A stretch of DNA of 64,000 nt from Bartonella rochalimae ATCC BAA-1498 (GTDB lineage Bacteria > Pseudomonadota > Alphaproteobacteria > Rhizobiales > Rhizobiaceae): NCBI RefSeq assembly GCF_000706645.1, contig NZ_KL407337.1, positions 917,144-981,143 on the forward strand, in the 5' to 3' direction. Below, piece after piece: positions 16,670 through 25,256 of the stretch (its first letter is position 1; each line of letters begins with the position of its first letter). The translations under genes were made by a program, and so were the position numbers. The notes under the pieces were generated by a model. That model saw only the letters and a list, made by a program, of their open reading frames with translations, was not told the DNA's origin and ran no database searches.

Positions 16670-18214
16670 ATGATACGTATTTTTATTTATATTTTTGTCG
16701 TTTGTGTGATCGGTGCAGTTTTTAGCTGGGGTGCCAATAATAATAGTTTCTTGGTCATAACATTTTTGCAGATGCGATTTACTGTCTCATTGCTTACGAT
16801 TATTAGTGGGATTGTTATCCTGTTGATGGTATTAGTGTTTTTATGGAAGTTTTTTAGAATTATTTTTTCCATTCCTAGAACTTTATACAGCTTTTTTTCA
16901 GGACGTTACCAAGAATGTGGTCGCAAAGCTCTTACGCAAGGTCTGCTTGCTGCTTTTGCAGGTGATTACGCGGCTGCACAAAAAATGGAAAGACGTGCAT
17001 TAAAATATTTTATAAAAGATTATGAACCATTGATAAAGCTTTTAAGGGCTCAAATCTTATCTTTGCAAAAAAACTCTATGAAGGCTATTGCGCTTTATGA
17101 AGAGATGCAAAAAGATGAATCGACAAAGCTTGCTGGGCTTTATGGTTTGTTTCGTGAAGCTATGAATACAAAAGCTTATGATGTCGCACAGCACTATGCA
17201 GAAGAGGCACTCGATTTGTCACCAGCGCTTTTATGGGCTCAACAATTTGTCCTTGATCGATTAAGTGCTGAGGGTCAGTGGAATAAAGCGCTTGATGTTT
17301 TTTATCGAGCGCAAAGAGCTTTGCCACGTTCTGAGCATTGTACTTCAGAGCGTAAGTATACCCATGCTCTTTTATTAAGTGGGTTAGCACTTCACCTTAC
17401 GGAGACTCAGCTCGCAGGAGCACGTAAAGCTATTTTAAAGGCCCATAAGTTGATGCCTGATTTTGTACCAATAACGGTGCTTATGGTTGATATCCTTTAT
17501 CAATTAAAAGAAGTTCGTAAAGCTGATAAAATAATTATTAAAGCTTGGCAGGAAAATCCTCATCCTGATTTGGGAGCACTTTATCTTAGGAGAGAAGAAA
17601 GCGCAGTTGGCCGTTTGAAAAGAGCTAAAACACTTGCTTTTTATAATAAAGAAATATTTGAATCAGCTTTTATTGTTGCAAAAGCTGCTTTGGATGCAGG
17701 CGAATTGGAATTAGCAAGAGAGTACGCACAAAAAGCACTCACTTATCATCCGCGTGAAAGCGTTTATTTATTATTAGCAGATATTGAAGAAGCAAAAGGT
17801 AATGGTCAAGGGAGTCGTCAATGGTTGTCTTTAGCATTACGAGCAGAACCTGATCCAGCATGGGCGTGTGATGGTTCTTTCTTTTCTTCTTGGTTGATCG
17901 TTTCTCCAATCAGTGGTCGATTAGGCCGTTGTGAATGGAAAGTACCTCCCCGTTGTTCTCCTATAACATTAGAAGTCGATAACGTGATGCTGAAAAGAGA
18001 ATGCAAAAAAGGCGTTGTGGATGAAAAAGGAGTTATTAAAAATAAATCCTTTGAAGAAAAATCATCGATAGGGCCTGATTTTTTATTAAAGTCGCGCACA
18101 AAAAAACAGAATAGAAAAAAAGTCGATCAGATACCTTTAAATGTTGAAGATTTAGAGAATAAAGAAGCAGAAGAAGAGAGTTCTTTGCCAAGAGAGAAAT
18201 TTCAATTATTTTAG
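16670..18214 (+). CDS. hemY: HemY-type inner-membrane TPR protein
   Basis: A 514-residue protein with two N-terminal membrane segments (about 1-20 and 40-62), the HemY_N domain (FSGRYQECGRKALTQGLLAAFAGDYAAAQKMERRALKY) and a stretch of TPR helices to about residue 400. The C-terminal motif SPISGRLGRCEWKVPP is characteristic. It is not the protoporphyrinogen oxidase that carries the same symbol in Gram-positive bacteria. HemY normally belongs to a hemCD-Mic60-hemY cluster and has been tied to heme synthesis. Here hemC and hemD are absent from the locus, so it presumably works in an envelope role with the Mic60-like partner. The last 90 residues are lysine-rich and poorly conserved. Confidence 0.92.
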   Translation: MIRIFIYIFVVCVIGAVFSWGANNNSFLVITFLQMRFTVSLLTIISGIVILLMVLVFLWKFFRIIFSIPRTLYSFFSGRYQECGRKALTQGLLAAFAGDYAAAQKMERRALKYFIKDYEPLIKLLRAQILSLQKNSMKAIALYEEMQKDESTKLAGLYGLFREAMNTKAYDVAQHYAEEALDLSPALLWAQQFVLDRLSAEGQWNKALDVFYRAQRALPRSEHCTSERKYTHALLLSGLALHLTETQLAGARKAILKAHKLMPDFVPITVLMVDILYQLKEVRKADKIIIKAWQENPHPDLGALYLRREESAVGRLKRAKTLAFYNKEIFESAFIVAKAALDAGELELAREYAQKALTYHPRESVYLLLADIEEAKGNGQGSRQWLSLALRAEPDPAWACDGSFFSSWLIVSPISGRLGRCEWKVPPRCSPITLEVDNVMLKRECKKGVVDEKGVIKNKSFEEKSSIGPDFLLKSRTKKQNRKKVDQIPLNVEDLENKEAEEESSLPREKFQLF

Positions 18215-18302
18215 AGGTGTTGTAGACATTTTTGATAAAAATAAGGTTCTTATTTATTCTCAAATGAAATGAAATCTGATTATAAAAATGATTGGTTAAA
18301 AT

Positions 18303-19058
18303 ATGTTTTTAGCGAAAACATATCTTGATAGAAAACAAAGAAACGGTAAACTAAAAATTGCAGTTGTTTTGCATCGCCAATCTTCACAGACTGGTTTTTT
18401 AGGGCAATTTTTACAAAGAAATGGTTTTGCTCTTGATTTTTATTATCCTATTTTAGGACAGAAACTTCCTAAAACATTGAAACATCACGCTGGTGTTGTC
18501 ATTTTAGGTGGTCCGATGAGTGTGAATGATAAGGATGCATATATTCATGAGGAAATTGATTGGATTTCATTATCTTTGAAAGACAATAAACCTTTTTTAG
18601 GGATTTGTCTTGGAGCACAGATGCTCGCAAAAAATTTAGGCGGGCGTGTTGCTGCAAAAAGTGATAAAAGTGTAGAAATTGGTTGGTATCCGTTAGAGGG
18701 GACTTTGCAGGGAAAGACCCTTATGAATTGGCCAAAAATGGTCTATCATTTACATAATGAGGGCATCTATGATTTGCCTAAAGAAGCTGTTCTTTTGGCA
18801 ACAGGTCAAACTTATCCGACACAAGCTTTTCATTATGGAAAAAATGCATGGGGTTTACAATTTCATCCTGAATTAACGCGTGTAATGATACAACATTGGT
18901 TGAAACATTCAGCTCAAGAATTGACTAAAAAAGGCGCCCAATCTGCTTTTGCACATTTAGAAGGTTATTCACTTTATGGTCACGTTTTGTGCGAATGGTT
19001 TGACAATATGTTACAACATATTTTTGGTGTTCCTACTGCCTGCAATACGAAATTGTGA
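18303..19058 (+). CDS. Class I glutamine amidotransferase (GMP synthase-like domain)
   Basis: A 251-residue stand-alone class I glutamine amidotransferase domain. The nucleophile is C102 in FLGICLGAQ, and H188 and E190 in LQFHPELT complete the triad. The VVILGGPMSV stretch forms the oxyanion strand. Such stand-alone proteins (COG0518) hydrolyse glutamine or gamma-glutamyl compounds; the acceptor here is unknown. The annotated ATG lacks a good ribosome site, and the conserved part begins only at residue 17 (KIAVVLHR), so the true start may be later. It follows hemY by 88 bp. Confidence 0.88.
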   Translation: MFLAKTYLDRKQRNGKLKIAVVLHRQSSQTGFLGQFLQRNGFALDFYYPILGQKLPKTLKHHAGVVILGGPMSVNDKDAYIHEEIDWISLSLKDNKPFLGICLGAQMLAKNLGGRVAAKSDKSVEIGWYPLEGTLQGKTLMNWPKMVYHLHNEGIYDLPKEAVLLATGQTYPTQAFHYGKNAWGLQFHPELTRVMIQHWLKHSAQELTKKGAQSAFAHLEGYSLYGHVLCEWFDNMLQHIFGVPTACNTKL

Positions 19059-19403
19059 ATTGTATGGATTCTGAAAATCATTCTTAAAAAGAGAAATTTG
19101 AATTAAAGAAATTATATTAAACAATACGATAACAAAACATCCAAAAAAGTATGATCATTTTTATGGAAAAAAGGAACAATCAAGAAATGAGATGAGCACA
19201 GTCCTTTTTCTGCTTGCTTCATCACTATGAGTATGGCTTGTTGATATGCGTCATATTTTTAGGATGAGTGACGATAATGCTCATCATTTCCGTATTTTAT
19301 TTTTGTTCTCTTTTTTCAAAAGCAAATAACAGCGCATATATCTCCTTGCACTTAATCTACAAGGAGATCAATAAAATTTTTTCTAAGGTTGATCGTGAAT
19401 GTT
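19059..19403. other. Intergenic gap between convergent genes
   Basis: This 345-bp gap between the amidotransferase and glutamate dehydrogenase genes contains one strong inverted repeat (19340-19368, listed separately). No open frame with a ribosome site longer than about 20 codons was seen. Confidence 0.5.
19340..19368. terminator. 9-bp perfect inverted repeat, likely bidirectional terminator
   Basis: ATCTCCTTG at 19340-19348 and CAAGGAGAT at 19360-19368 form a perfect 9-bp stem with an 11-base loop between two convergent genes. On the plus strand a T-rich tract (ATTTTTT) follows about eight bases later, so termination of the plus-strand gene is more plausible than of the minus-strand one. 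Confidence 0.45.
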
Positions 19404-22400
19404 TTAAGTTTGAAAAGCAGTATTTTTAAGTTGGGCAATCATACTTGCTGTAAAAGTAAAGCGAGAAACATTGAGATCACCTTCAATGAGTGCATGAACG
19501 CGGTTGATGATATTGTGAATTTGATCTTCATCAGATTTTATCCAAGCTGCTAGAGAATCATTTTTTTCATTATAATTTTTTAAGATTTTTATAACGATTT
19601 GTCGCAAGCTATCAGCGATGTTTTCTTTAGCTTCACTTAAGGCCATACCATCGTAATAATCGACAATAGGAATTGTTTGGCTTGCTTCATTGATACGATT
19701 TATACGAATAACCTGAGCAAGTGAAAAATAGATTTCTGCAGTTTTCATAAGATCACTTTTGCTTTGTTCTGCAATCAAAGAAATATCACAGATCATTGGA
19801 GCAACATCTAAAAGAGCTAATTGTCTTGCTAAAGCTTTTGGAGCTCCTTCTTCATTGTATTGTGTTGCTTTTTCTTCAATTTTTTGACTGATATCTTGAT
19901 CATTGGCGTGCAGAAGCTTTTTTTCAATCAGGCTACGCGCTGTTTTAATTGTTTGCACAAGCTCTTCTAATGGCACTGAGAGATCCATATTGCGCAAGCC
20001 CCAATTGGTTGTTTCAAAAAGCATTGAAGTGATTGCTGCATAGAATTTATTTTGATTCAATCCTGGTATTTTATTATCAAGATTATCAATTTGGCTCGAA
20101 AGCTGAGGAATTTCAAAACTATCTCGGATGATAATAAACACACGAATAATGTTTTCAGTTTTTTGACCTGTTATATCTTGCAAGTGATTAACAAAAGTAG
20201 GTCCACCGCGGTTCACAATATCATTAGCAATAAGAGTTGCAATAATATCACGACGTAATTGGTGTTCAATGATTTCCTTTTTAAAATTTTGTTGAAGTTG
20301 AGTTGGAAAATAATTCAACAAGGTTGTATCGAAATAACAATTGTCAACAATTGGATTGTTTGCAATTTCTTCTTGTAGAGTTAATTTAGCATAAGCTAAA
20401 ATAACTGCAAGCTCTTGGCGGATAAGTCCTTGATTTTGGCTCATTCTTTGACGTAAAATTTGCTCATTGGGGAGAATTTCAACTCTACGATCTAGAAGTT
20501 TTTTCTGTTCTAAATCATGCATAAAACGTATTTGATAAGGTAAATCAATAACACTTCGTTTTTCAGCTAAGGAAAGCGAAAGCGGTTGCAAATAATTATT
20601 ACGCAAAACCAATTGCTCAACTTGTGGGGTCATTTGTTTCAACAACTCATTACGGGCTTCACGAGTCAGTTTTTTTGTGCGTAGAGCTGAGGCAAGAACA
20701 ATTTTAATATTAACTTCAAGATCAGAACAATTAACACCTGCAGAATTATCAATGGCGTCGGTATTACAGCGTCCGCCGTTTAAAACATATTCAATCCGAC
20801 CGCGTTGTGTAAGACCGAGGTTTGCTCCTTCACCGATAACTTTTGCGCGCACTTGTTCACCGGTGATGCGAATGGAATCGTTGGTGCGATCGCCGACTTG
20901 AGTATCCGTTTCGGTTGTTGCACGAATATAGGTTCCAATACCACCAAACCATAAAAGATCTACAGGGGCTTTTAAAATGGCTGAAATAATTTCAAAGGGT
21001 GTTCCTGTTTGCTTTTCAAAACCAATAGCTTGTGCTGCTTCAGGAGAAAGAGTGATTGTTTTGGCAGTTCGTGAGAAAATACCGCCCCCTTTTGAGAGTT
21101 TTGTTTGATTATAGTCTTGCCAGCTTGAACGAGGAAGTTGGAAGAGGCGCATACGCTCTGCATAACTTGCTGCTATGTCTGGTTCGGGATCGATGAAAAT
21201 ATCGCGATGATCAAAGGCAGCAATAAGCTTTGTTTGTTGAGACAGTAACATTCCATTCCCAAAAACATCTCCCGACATATCACCAACTCCAATACAGGTG
21301 AAGGGAGTTGTTTGAATATCGTGATTAAATGATTCTCGAAAATGTCTTTTTACAGCTTCCCATGCACCTTTAGCTGTAATACCAATTGCTTTATGATCAT
21401 ATCCTGCGGATCCTCCGGATGCAAAAGCATCGTCAAGCCAAAAATTATTTGCTTGGCTAATAGCATTAGCGGTATCAGAAAAGGTTGCAGTACCTTTATC
21501 GGCAGCAACGACAAAATAAGGATCATCGCCATCGTGACAAATGACATTTTGAGGCGGGTGTATCTTACCATCGATCAGGTTATCAGTAATCGAAAGGAGT
21601 GCTGTAATGTAGTTTGTGTAAGCTTGCCGTGCTGCTTCTGTTATAACGGCACGATCATTGGTTTGAGGAAGGCGATGAGGGAAAAATCCACCTTTCGCAC
21701 CCACAGGAACAATAACGGCGTTTTTGACTTGTTGAGCTTTAACGAGATCTAATATTTCAGTACGATAGTCTAATGCACGGTCAGACCAACGAATACCACC
21801 ACGGGCGATAGGACCAAAGCGTAAATGGACACCCTCAACTTCAGGTCCATAAACAAAAATTTCTCGATAAGGACGTGGTTCAGGTAAGCCTTCAATTTGG
21901 CGTGGATTTAATTTTGTTGCTATGATACGTCGTGGGCTTCCATCAGGAAGAGGAGAATAGGCATTCGTTCGTAAGCTTGCAACAATGAGATTACGATAAC
22001 GACGCAAAATAAGATCATCATCCAAACTTGGCACTTTCTGCAATTTTTCTTCAATGCGTTGCTGAATGATTTCTTCATTGTTGAGTCGTTCTTTTTCTTT
22101 ATGGCTTTGATGAAATTTCAAATGAAATAAAGCATAAAGATCTTTAGTAATTTCAGGATAAGCGTTTAAAGTTTGAGCAACGCGTTTTTGTGAATAAGGA
22201 ATTCCAGTTTGTTGGAGATAGCGTCCATAATGACGCAAAATAACAATTTCGCGCCAGTCGAGTTGAGCTGTTTGTGTTAAGGCATTAAAAGCATCATTGT
22301 CCGCATTTTGTTCCCAAACGGCTTCAAATGTTTCAGCATGCTTTTGTGCATTTTTATCGAGATCAATATCGAGTTGGAAATCACTTTCCAATTGCATATC

Positions 22401-24119
22401 ATGAAGATATACAGAATGCCCATAGCCGTCTGGGAGCTCCAACGTCTGTTCAGCAATAACCCGAAAGCCCATATTTTCAAGAAGGGGTACACGTTTGGAA
22501 AGGGCAAGGGCTTCGTTACGATGAAAAAGTCGCAGAGAAATATTGTGTTTCTCTTTATTGTGGGCGCGGTAAAAAGTAACGAAAAGAGGTTTTTCGCTAT
22601 TAAGGCTTAAGATATGGTCAGCATCTTTAATAGCATCTTCAGCTGAAAATAAATCACGATAGCTATTAGGAAAGTCACTGGCTAAAGATATTTGTTGGTC
22701 TGTTGCTTTATGAATAAGAGCTATGGCTTGGATGCTATCTTCCCAATTTTGGGTTATAGAGCGAATATGATGTTCAAGTGTGGTACGCTCAATGACAGGA
22801 GCACTGTGACTTCCTTTACGATGGATAATGTAGTGAACGCGGATAAGCGTACTTTCTAAGAAAAGTGGATAAGATTCAAAGAAATCACCTTTATAGGTTT
22901 CAACAAGATATAGTCCAATTTTTTCGCGGATATTACTACTATATTGATCACGCGGTACATAGACAAGAATCGAAACAAAACGTCCAAAAGGATCAGTGTG
23001 AGCAAGGACCCGTAAGCGCGGACGTTCATCCAATTGCATGATAAGCTCTGCATTTTCTGTCAATGTATCGACATCAGAGCGAAACATTTCATCTCTTGGG
23101 TAGGTTTCTAAGACACTCATCAATGCTTTTCCAGAATAGTCGGTCTGATTATATCCAAGGCGTTGAATAATTGTCTTCGCTTTTTCTTTTAAAAACGGAA
23201 TTTGCAGAATAGAGTGCGTATAGGCTGAGGATGTAAACAACCCAACAATACGTAATTCTCCACATAGATACCCTTCTTTATCAAAAATCTTAAGACCGAT
23301 ATAATCCAACCAAACAGGACGGTGGATTTTTGAGCGGCTGTTGGCTTTTGTAACAATAAGCAAATTGTCACTTTCCATAAAAGATAAGACTTCTTTGGGG
23401 CGTTCTTCTACGCTCGCATCACCAATAATGCGAATAGAAGCATCAGTGAGAATACCTAGCTCAATACTACCGGTTTTAAAGGCTTTTTTGGGTTCTTGGC
23501 CTTTGGTAAAGTCATAGGTCCGCATTCCAAGGAAGATGAAATTATTGTCCATAAGCCATTCAAGAAATTCAATGGCTTTTACCCCTTCATTTTGGTAGTT
23601 CGATGGAAGATTTGTTTGATAGGTATGAATATGCTTCTTGACTTCTTCAAGCATCGGTTTCCAGTCTTGTACAGCCGCATTGGCTTGTTCAAGAACGAGA
23701 GTGATTTCATCTTTAAGCTTTTTTGTCTTTTCTTTGTTTAATGATTCAATGTGGATTTGCATCAAGCTGATACGTTGTCCAGAGTCACATTCAAGAACAG
23801 GATGTGCGATTAAATAAATGTGATTTATTTTCTGTTTAAAAACATGCAATATAGAATCAAGAAGAAAAGGTTTGTTATCATTAACAAGTGTAATAACAGT
23901 TATAGATTTATCATGACGCGTTAAAGCGTGCTCAAAACAAATTGTACTTTTACCAGGCTGGTGGGACTTAAATGCTTCGATGGCTACATTTGTAGCTTTG
24001 TGAAGTTCATCTTGCTTATAGAAAGCAATATCTTCTTTATCAGTATGAGAAAAAAGAATTTGTTCTATTTTATTTTCAGTGCTCTTTAGATTTAGTGCTG
24101 TTTGTGTTGACACAATCAT
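19404..24119 (-). CDS. gdhB: NAD-specific glutamate dehydrogenase, large (180-kDa) class
   Basis: The enzyme oxidises glutamate to 2-oxoglutarate and ammonia with NAD, feeding amino acid carbon into the TCA cycle. At 1571 residues it belongs to the giant GDH-180 class with a long N-terminal regulatory region (ACT-like segments) and a C-terminal helical domain around the catalytic core. The core shows GGIRWSDRALDYRTE, the catalytic-lysine loop VPVGAKGGF, the GDDPYFVVAADKGTATFSD region and the GVGDMSGDVFGNG dinucleotide fold. No frame disruption is visible over 4.7 kb. It is a single gene divergent from carbonic anhydrase. The family is typical of organisms that use glutamate as a carbon source. 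Confidence 0.96.
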   Translation of the reverse strand: MIVSTQTALNLKSTENKIEQILFSHTDKEDIAFYKQDELHKATNVAIEAFKSHQPGKSTICFEHALTRHDKSITVITLVNDNKPFLLDSILHVFKQKINHIYLIAHPVLECDSGQRISLMQIHIESLNKEKTKKLKDEITLVLEQANAAVQDWKPMLEEVKKHIHTYQTNLPSNYQNEGVKAIEFLEWLMDNNFIFLGMRTYDFTKGQEPKKAFKTGSIELGILTDASIRIIGDASVEERPKEVLSFMESDNLLIVTKANSRSKIHRPVWLDYIGLKIFDKEGYLCGELRIVGLFTSSAYTHSILQIPFLKEKAKTIIQRLGYNQTDYSGKALMSVLETYPRDEMFRSDVDTLTENAELIMQLDERPRLRVLAHTDPFGRFVSILVYVPRDQYSSNIREKIGLYLVETYKGDFFESYPLFLESTLIRVHYIIHRKGSHSAPVIERTTLEHHIRSITQNWEDSIQAIALIHKATDQQISLASDFPNSYRDLFSAEDAIKDADHILSLNSEKPLFVTFYRAHNKEKHNISLRLFHRNEALALSKRVPLLENMGFRVIAEQTLELPDGYGHSVYLHDMQLESDFQLDIDLDKNAQKHAETFEAVWEQNADNDAFNALTQTAQLDWREIVILRHYGRYLQQTGIPYSQKRVAQTLNAYPEITKDLYALFHLKFHQSHKEKERLNNEEIIQQRIEEKLQKVPSLDDDLILRRYRNLIVASLRTNAYSPLPDGSPRRIIATKLNPRQIEGLPEPRPYREIFVYGPEVEGVHLRFGPIARGGIRWSDRALDYRTEILDLVKAQQVKNAVIVPVGAKGGFFPHRLPQTNDRAVITEAARQAYTNYITALLSITDNLIDGKIHPPQNVICHDGDDPYFVVAADKGTATFSDTANAISQANNFWLDDAFASGGSAGYDHKAIGITAKGAWEAVKRHFRESFNHDIQTTPFTCIGVGDMSGDVFGNGMLLSQQTKLIAAFDHRDIFIDPEPDIAASYAERMRLFQLPRSSWQDYNQTKLSKGGGIFSRTAKTITLSPEAAQAIGFEKQTGTPFEIISAILKAPVDLLWFGGIGTYIRATTETDTQVGDRTNDSIRITGEQVRAKVIGEGANLGLTQRGRIEYVLNGGRCNTDAIDNSAGVNCSDLEVNIKIVLASALRTKKLTREARNELLKQMTPQVEQLVLRNNYLQPLSLSLAEKRSVIDLPYQIRFMHDLEQKKLLDRRVEILPNEQILRQRMSQNQGLIRQELAVILAYAKLTLQEEIANNPIVDNCYFDTTLLNYFPTQLQQNFKKEIIEHQLRRDIIATLIANDIVNRGGPTFVNHLQDITGQKTENIIRVFIIIRDSFEIPQLSSQIDNLDNKIPGLNQNKFYAAITSMLFETTNWGLRNMDLSVPLEELVQTIKTARSLIEKKLLHANDQDISQKIEEKATQYNEEGAPKALARQLALLDVAPMICDISLIAEQSKSDLMKTAEIYFSLAQVIRINRINEASQTIPIVDYYDGMALSEAKENIADSLRQIVIKILKNYNEKNDSLAAWIKSDEDQIHNIINRVHALIEGDLNVSRFTFTASMIAQLKNTAFQT

Positions 24120-24372
24120 CCTCCCTTTATTTATTGTGGCAACCTTTTCTTTAAATCCTAAGAGCAGGTCCTTATGCCATTTTTATACTGTAACATCTTC
24201 TTTTTGAAGTGAATAGTTATTTGTTGTTGCTAGAATAAAATTATTTTCTACTTCGTAAGAAGTGTTTGGTTGTTTTAAGAAAGTACATCTTGTGCGTAAC
24301 AAGAATATTTTCATTAATTTTATTGCAGGGTAAGAGCATATTTTAAAAGTGTATAATGAAAGTAAATATATT

Positions 24373-25032
24373 ATGACATGTTTACCAGAAAAATTTTTAA
24401 GCGGTTATCAATCTTTTATAACGAATCATTTTACGCATAAAGTGGAACGTTATTGGCAATTAGCAGTGGAAGGACAGAAACCTGAAACTTTATTGATTGC
24501 GTGTTGTGATTCGCGCGCGATACCAGAAATTATTTTTGATGCGAATCCTGGTGAAATTTTTGTGGTGCGTAATGTCGCCAATTTAGTTCCTCCTTTTTCG
24601 CCTGATTATCAATATCATGCAACATCAGCGGCTATTGAATTTGCAGTGCAAGTGCTGAAAGTTAAGCATGTTGTTATTTTGGGGCATGCGCATTGCGGGG
24701 GAATTAATAATGTCCTTAATGGAAAATGCACATCTTTATCATCAAATGATTTTATTGGTCGATGGATGAGTCTTTTGGCTCCTGCTGCAGAAGAAGTAAC
24801 CGAGAATAAATTGATCACTCCTTTAGAGCGGCAGACTGCATTAGAACGACTTTCTATTCGTTATTCATTGCAGAATTTGGAAACATTTCCATGGTTAAAG
24901 GCTCGTAAAGATCAAGGACTTTTGACAATACACGGTGCTTGGTTTGACATTGCAAATGGTGAATTATGGAGTATGGAACAAGAAACGGGTAATTTTGTGC
25001 GTGTTGAGCGTGGAACTTCTGCGCAGATATAA
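24373..25032 (+). CDS. Beta-class carbonic anhydrase
   Basis: The enzyme interconverts CO2 and bicarbonate, supplying bicarbonate for carboxylases. Using the ATG at 24373 gives 219 residues, the typical length, and homologous proteins begin at this MTCLPEKFLSGY region; a GTG at 24349 in the same frame is less likely. Zinc ligands C45, H105 and C108 (ACCDSR and GHAHCGG) and the D46-R48 dyad are present, as are the EIFVVRNVANLVPP and ATSAAIEFAV stretches. It stands between the divergent glutamate dehydrogenase and the ffh operon. Confidence 0.95.
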   Translation: MTCLPEKFLSGYQSFITNHFTHKVERYWQLAVEGQKPETLLIACCDSRAIPEIIFDANPGEIFVVRNVANLVPPFSPDYQYHATSAAIEFAVQVLKVKHVVILGHAHCGGINNVLNGKCTSLSSNDFIGRWMSLLAPAAEEVTENKLITPLERQTALERLSIRYSLQNLETFPWLKARKDQGLLTIHGAWFDIANGELWSMEQETGNFVRVERGTSAQI

Positions 25033-25081
25033 GTGATTTTTATTTTAGTTTTCATATAAATAAGGTGCTGTGTGATATATC

Positions 25082-25110
25082 TTGACAAAGAAAGGTTTTT
25101 GTTGTTTGAA
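25082..25110 (+). promoter_or_regulatory. Possible sigma-70-type promoter for ffh
   Basis: A perfect TTGACA at 25082-25087 is followed at 17 bp by TTTGAA, a weak -10 match. It would start transcription around 25117, just before the structured leader of ffh. Based on consensus matching only. Confidence 0.35.
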
Positions 25111-25151
25111 AGAAACAGCATTCAATGACAAGATTAATTTGGAGCCACCGC

Positions 25152-25230
25152 CTGGGACCCTGTTATGGTATAAAAAGATCCCAGAGGTCAACATCCGACA
25201 ACGCGTTGCGTCCTCGGGTGCTATGTTGAT
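25152..25230 (+). promoter_or_regulatory. Structured 5' leader of ffh
   Basis: Two consecutive stems can be drawn in the sequence ahead of ffh. CTGGGACC (25152-25159) pairs with GATCCCAG (25177-25184). TCAACAT (25188-25194) pairs with ATGTTGA (25223-25229), enclosing CCGA/TCGG (25195-25198 with 25214-25217) and a central self-complementary CAACGCGTTG. The segment is richer in GC than its surroundings, as expected for a conserved RNA. It lacks the SRP RNA core GGAAG/AGCA tetraloop pattern, so it is not ffs. Cis-regulation of ffh is an inference; an independent small RNA is also possible. Confidence 0.5.
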
Positions 25231-25256
25231 TTGTTTGTTATGAAGCAATGAGGTAA

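Noticed and set aside
16670-18214. Protoporphyrinogen oxidase
   Set aside because: It has membrane anchors and TPR helices and no FAD-binding fold; it is the proteobacterial HemY.
25152-25256. The ffh leader as 4.5S (SRP) RNA
   Set aside because: The conserved SRP core loop sequences are missing and the two-stem layout does not fit a single long SRP hairpin.
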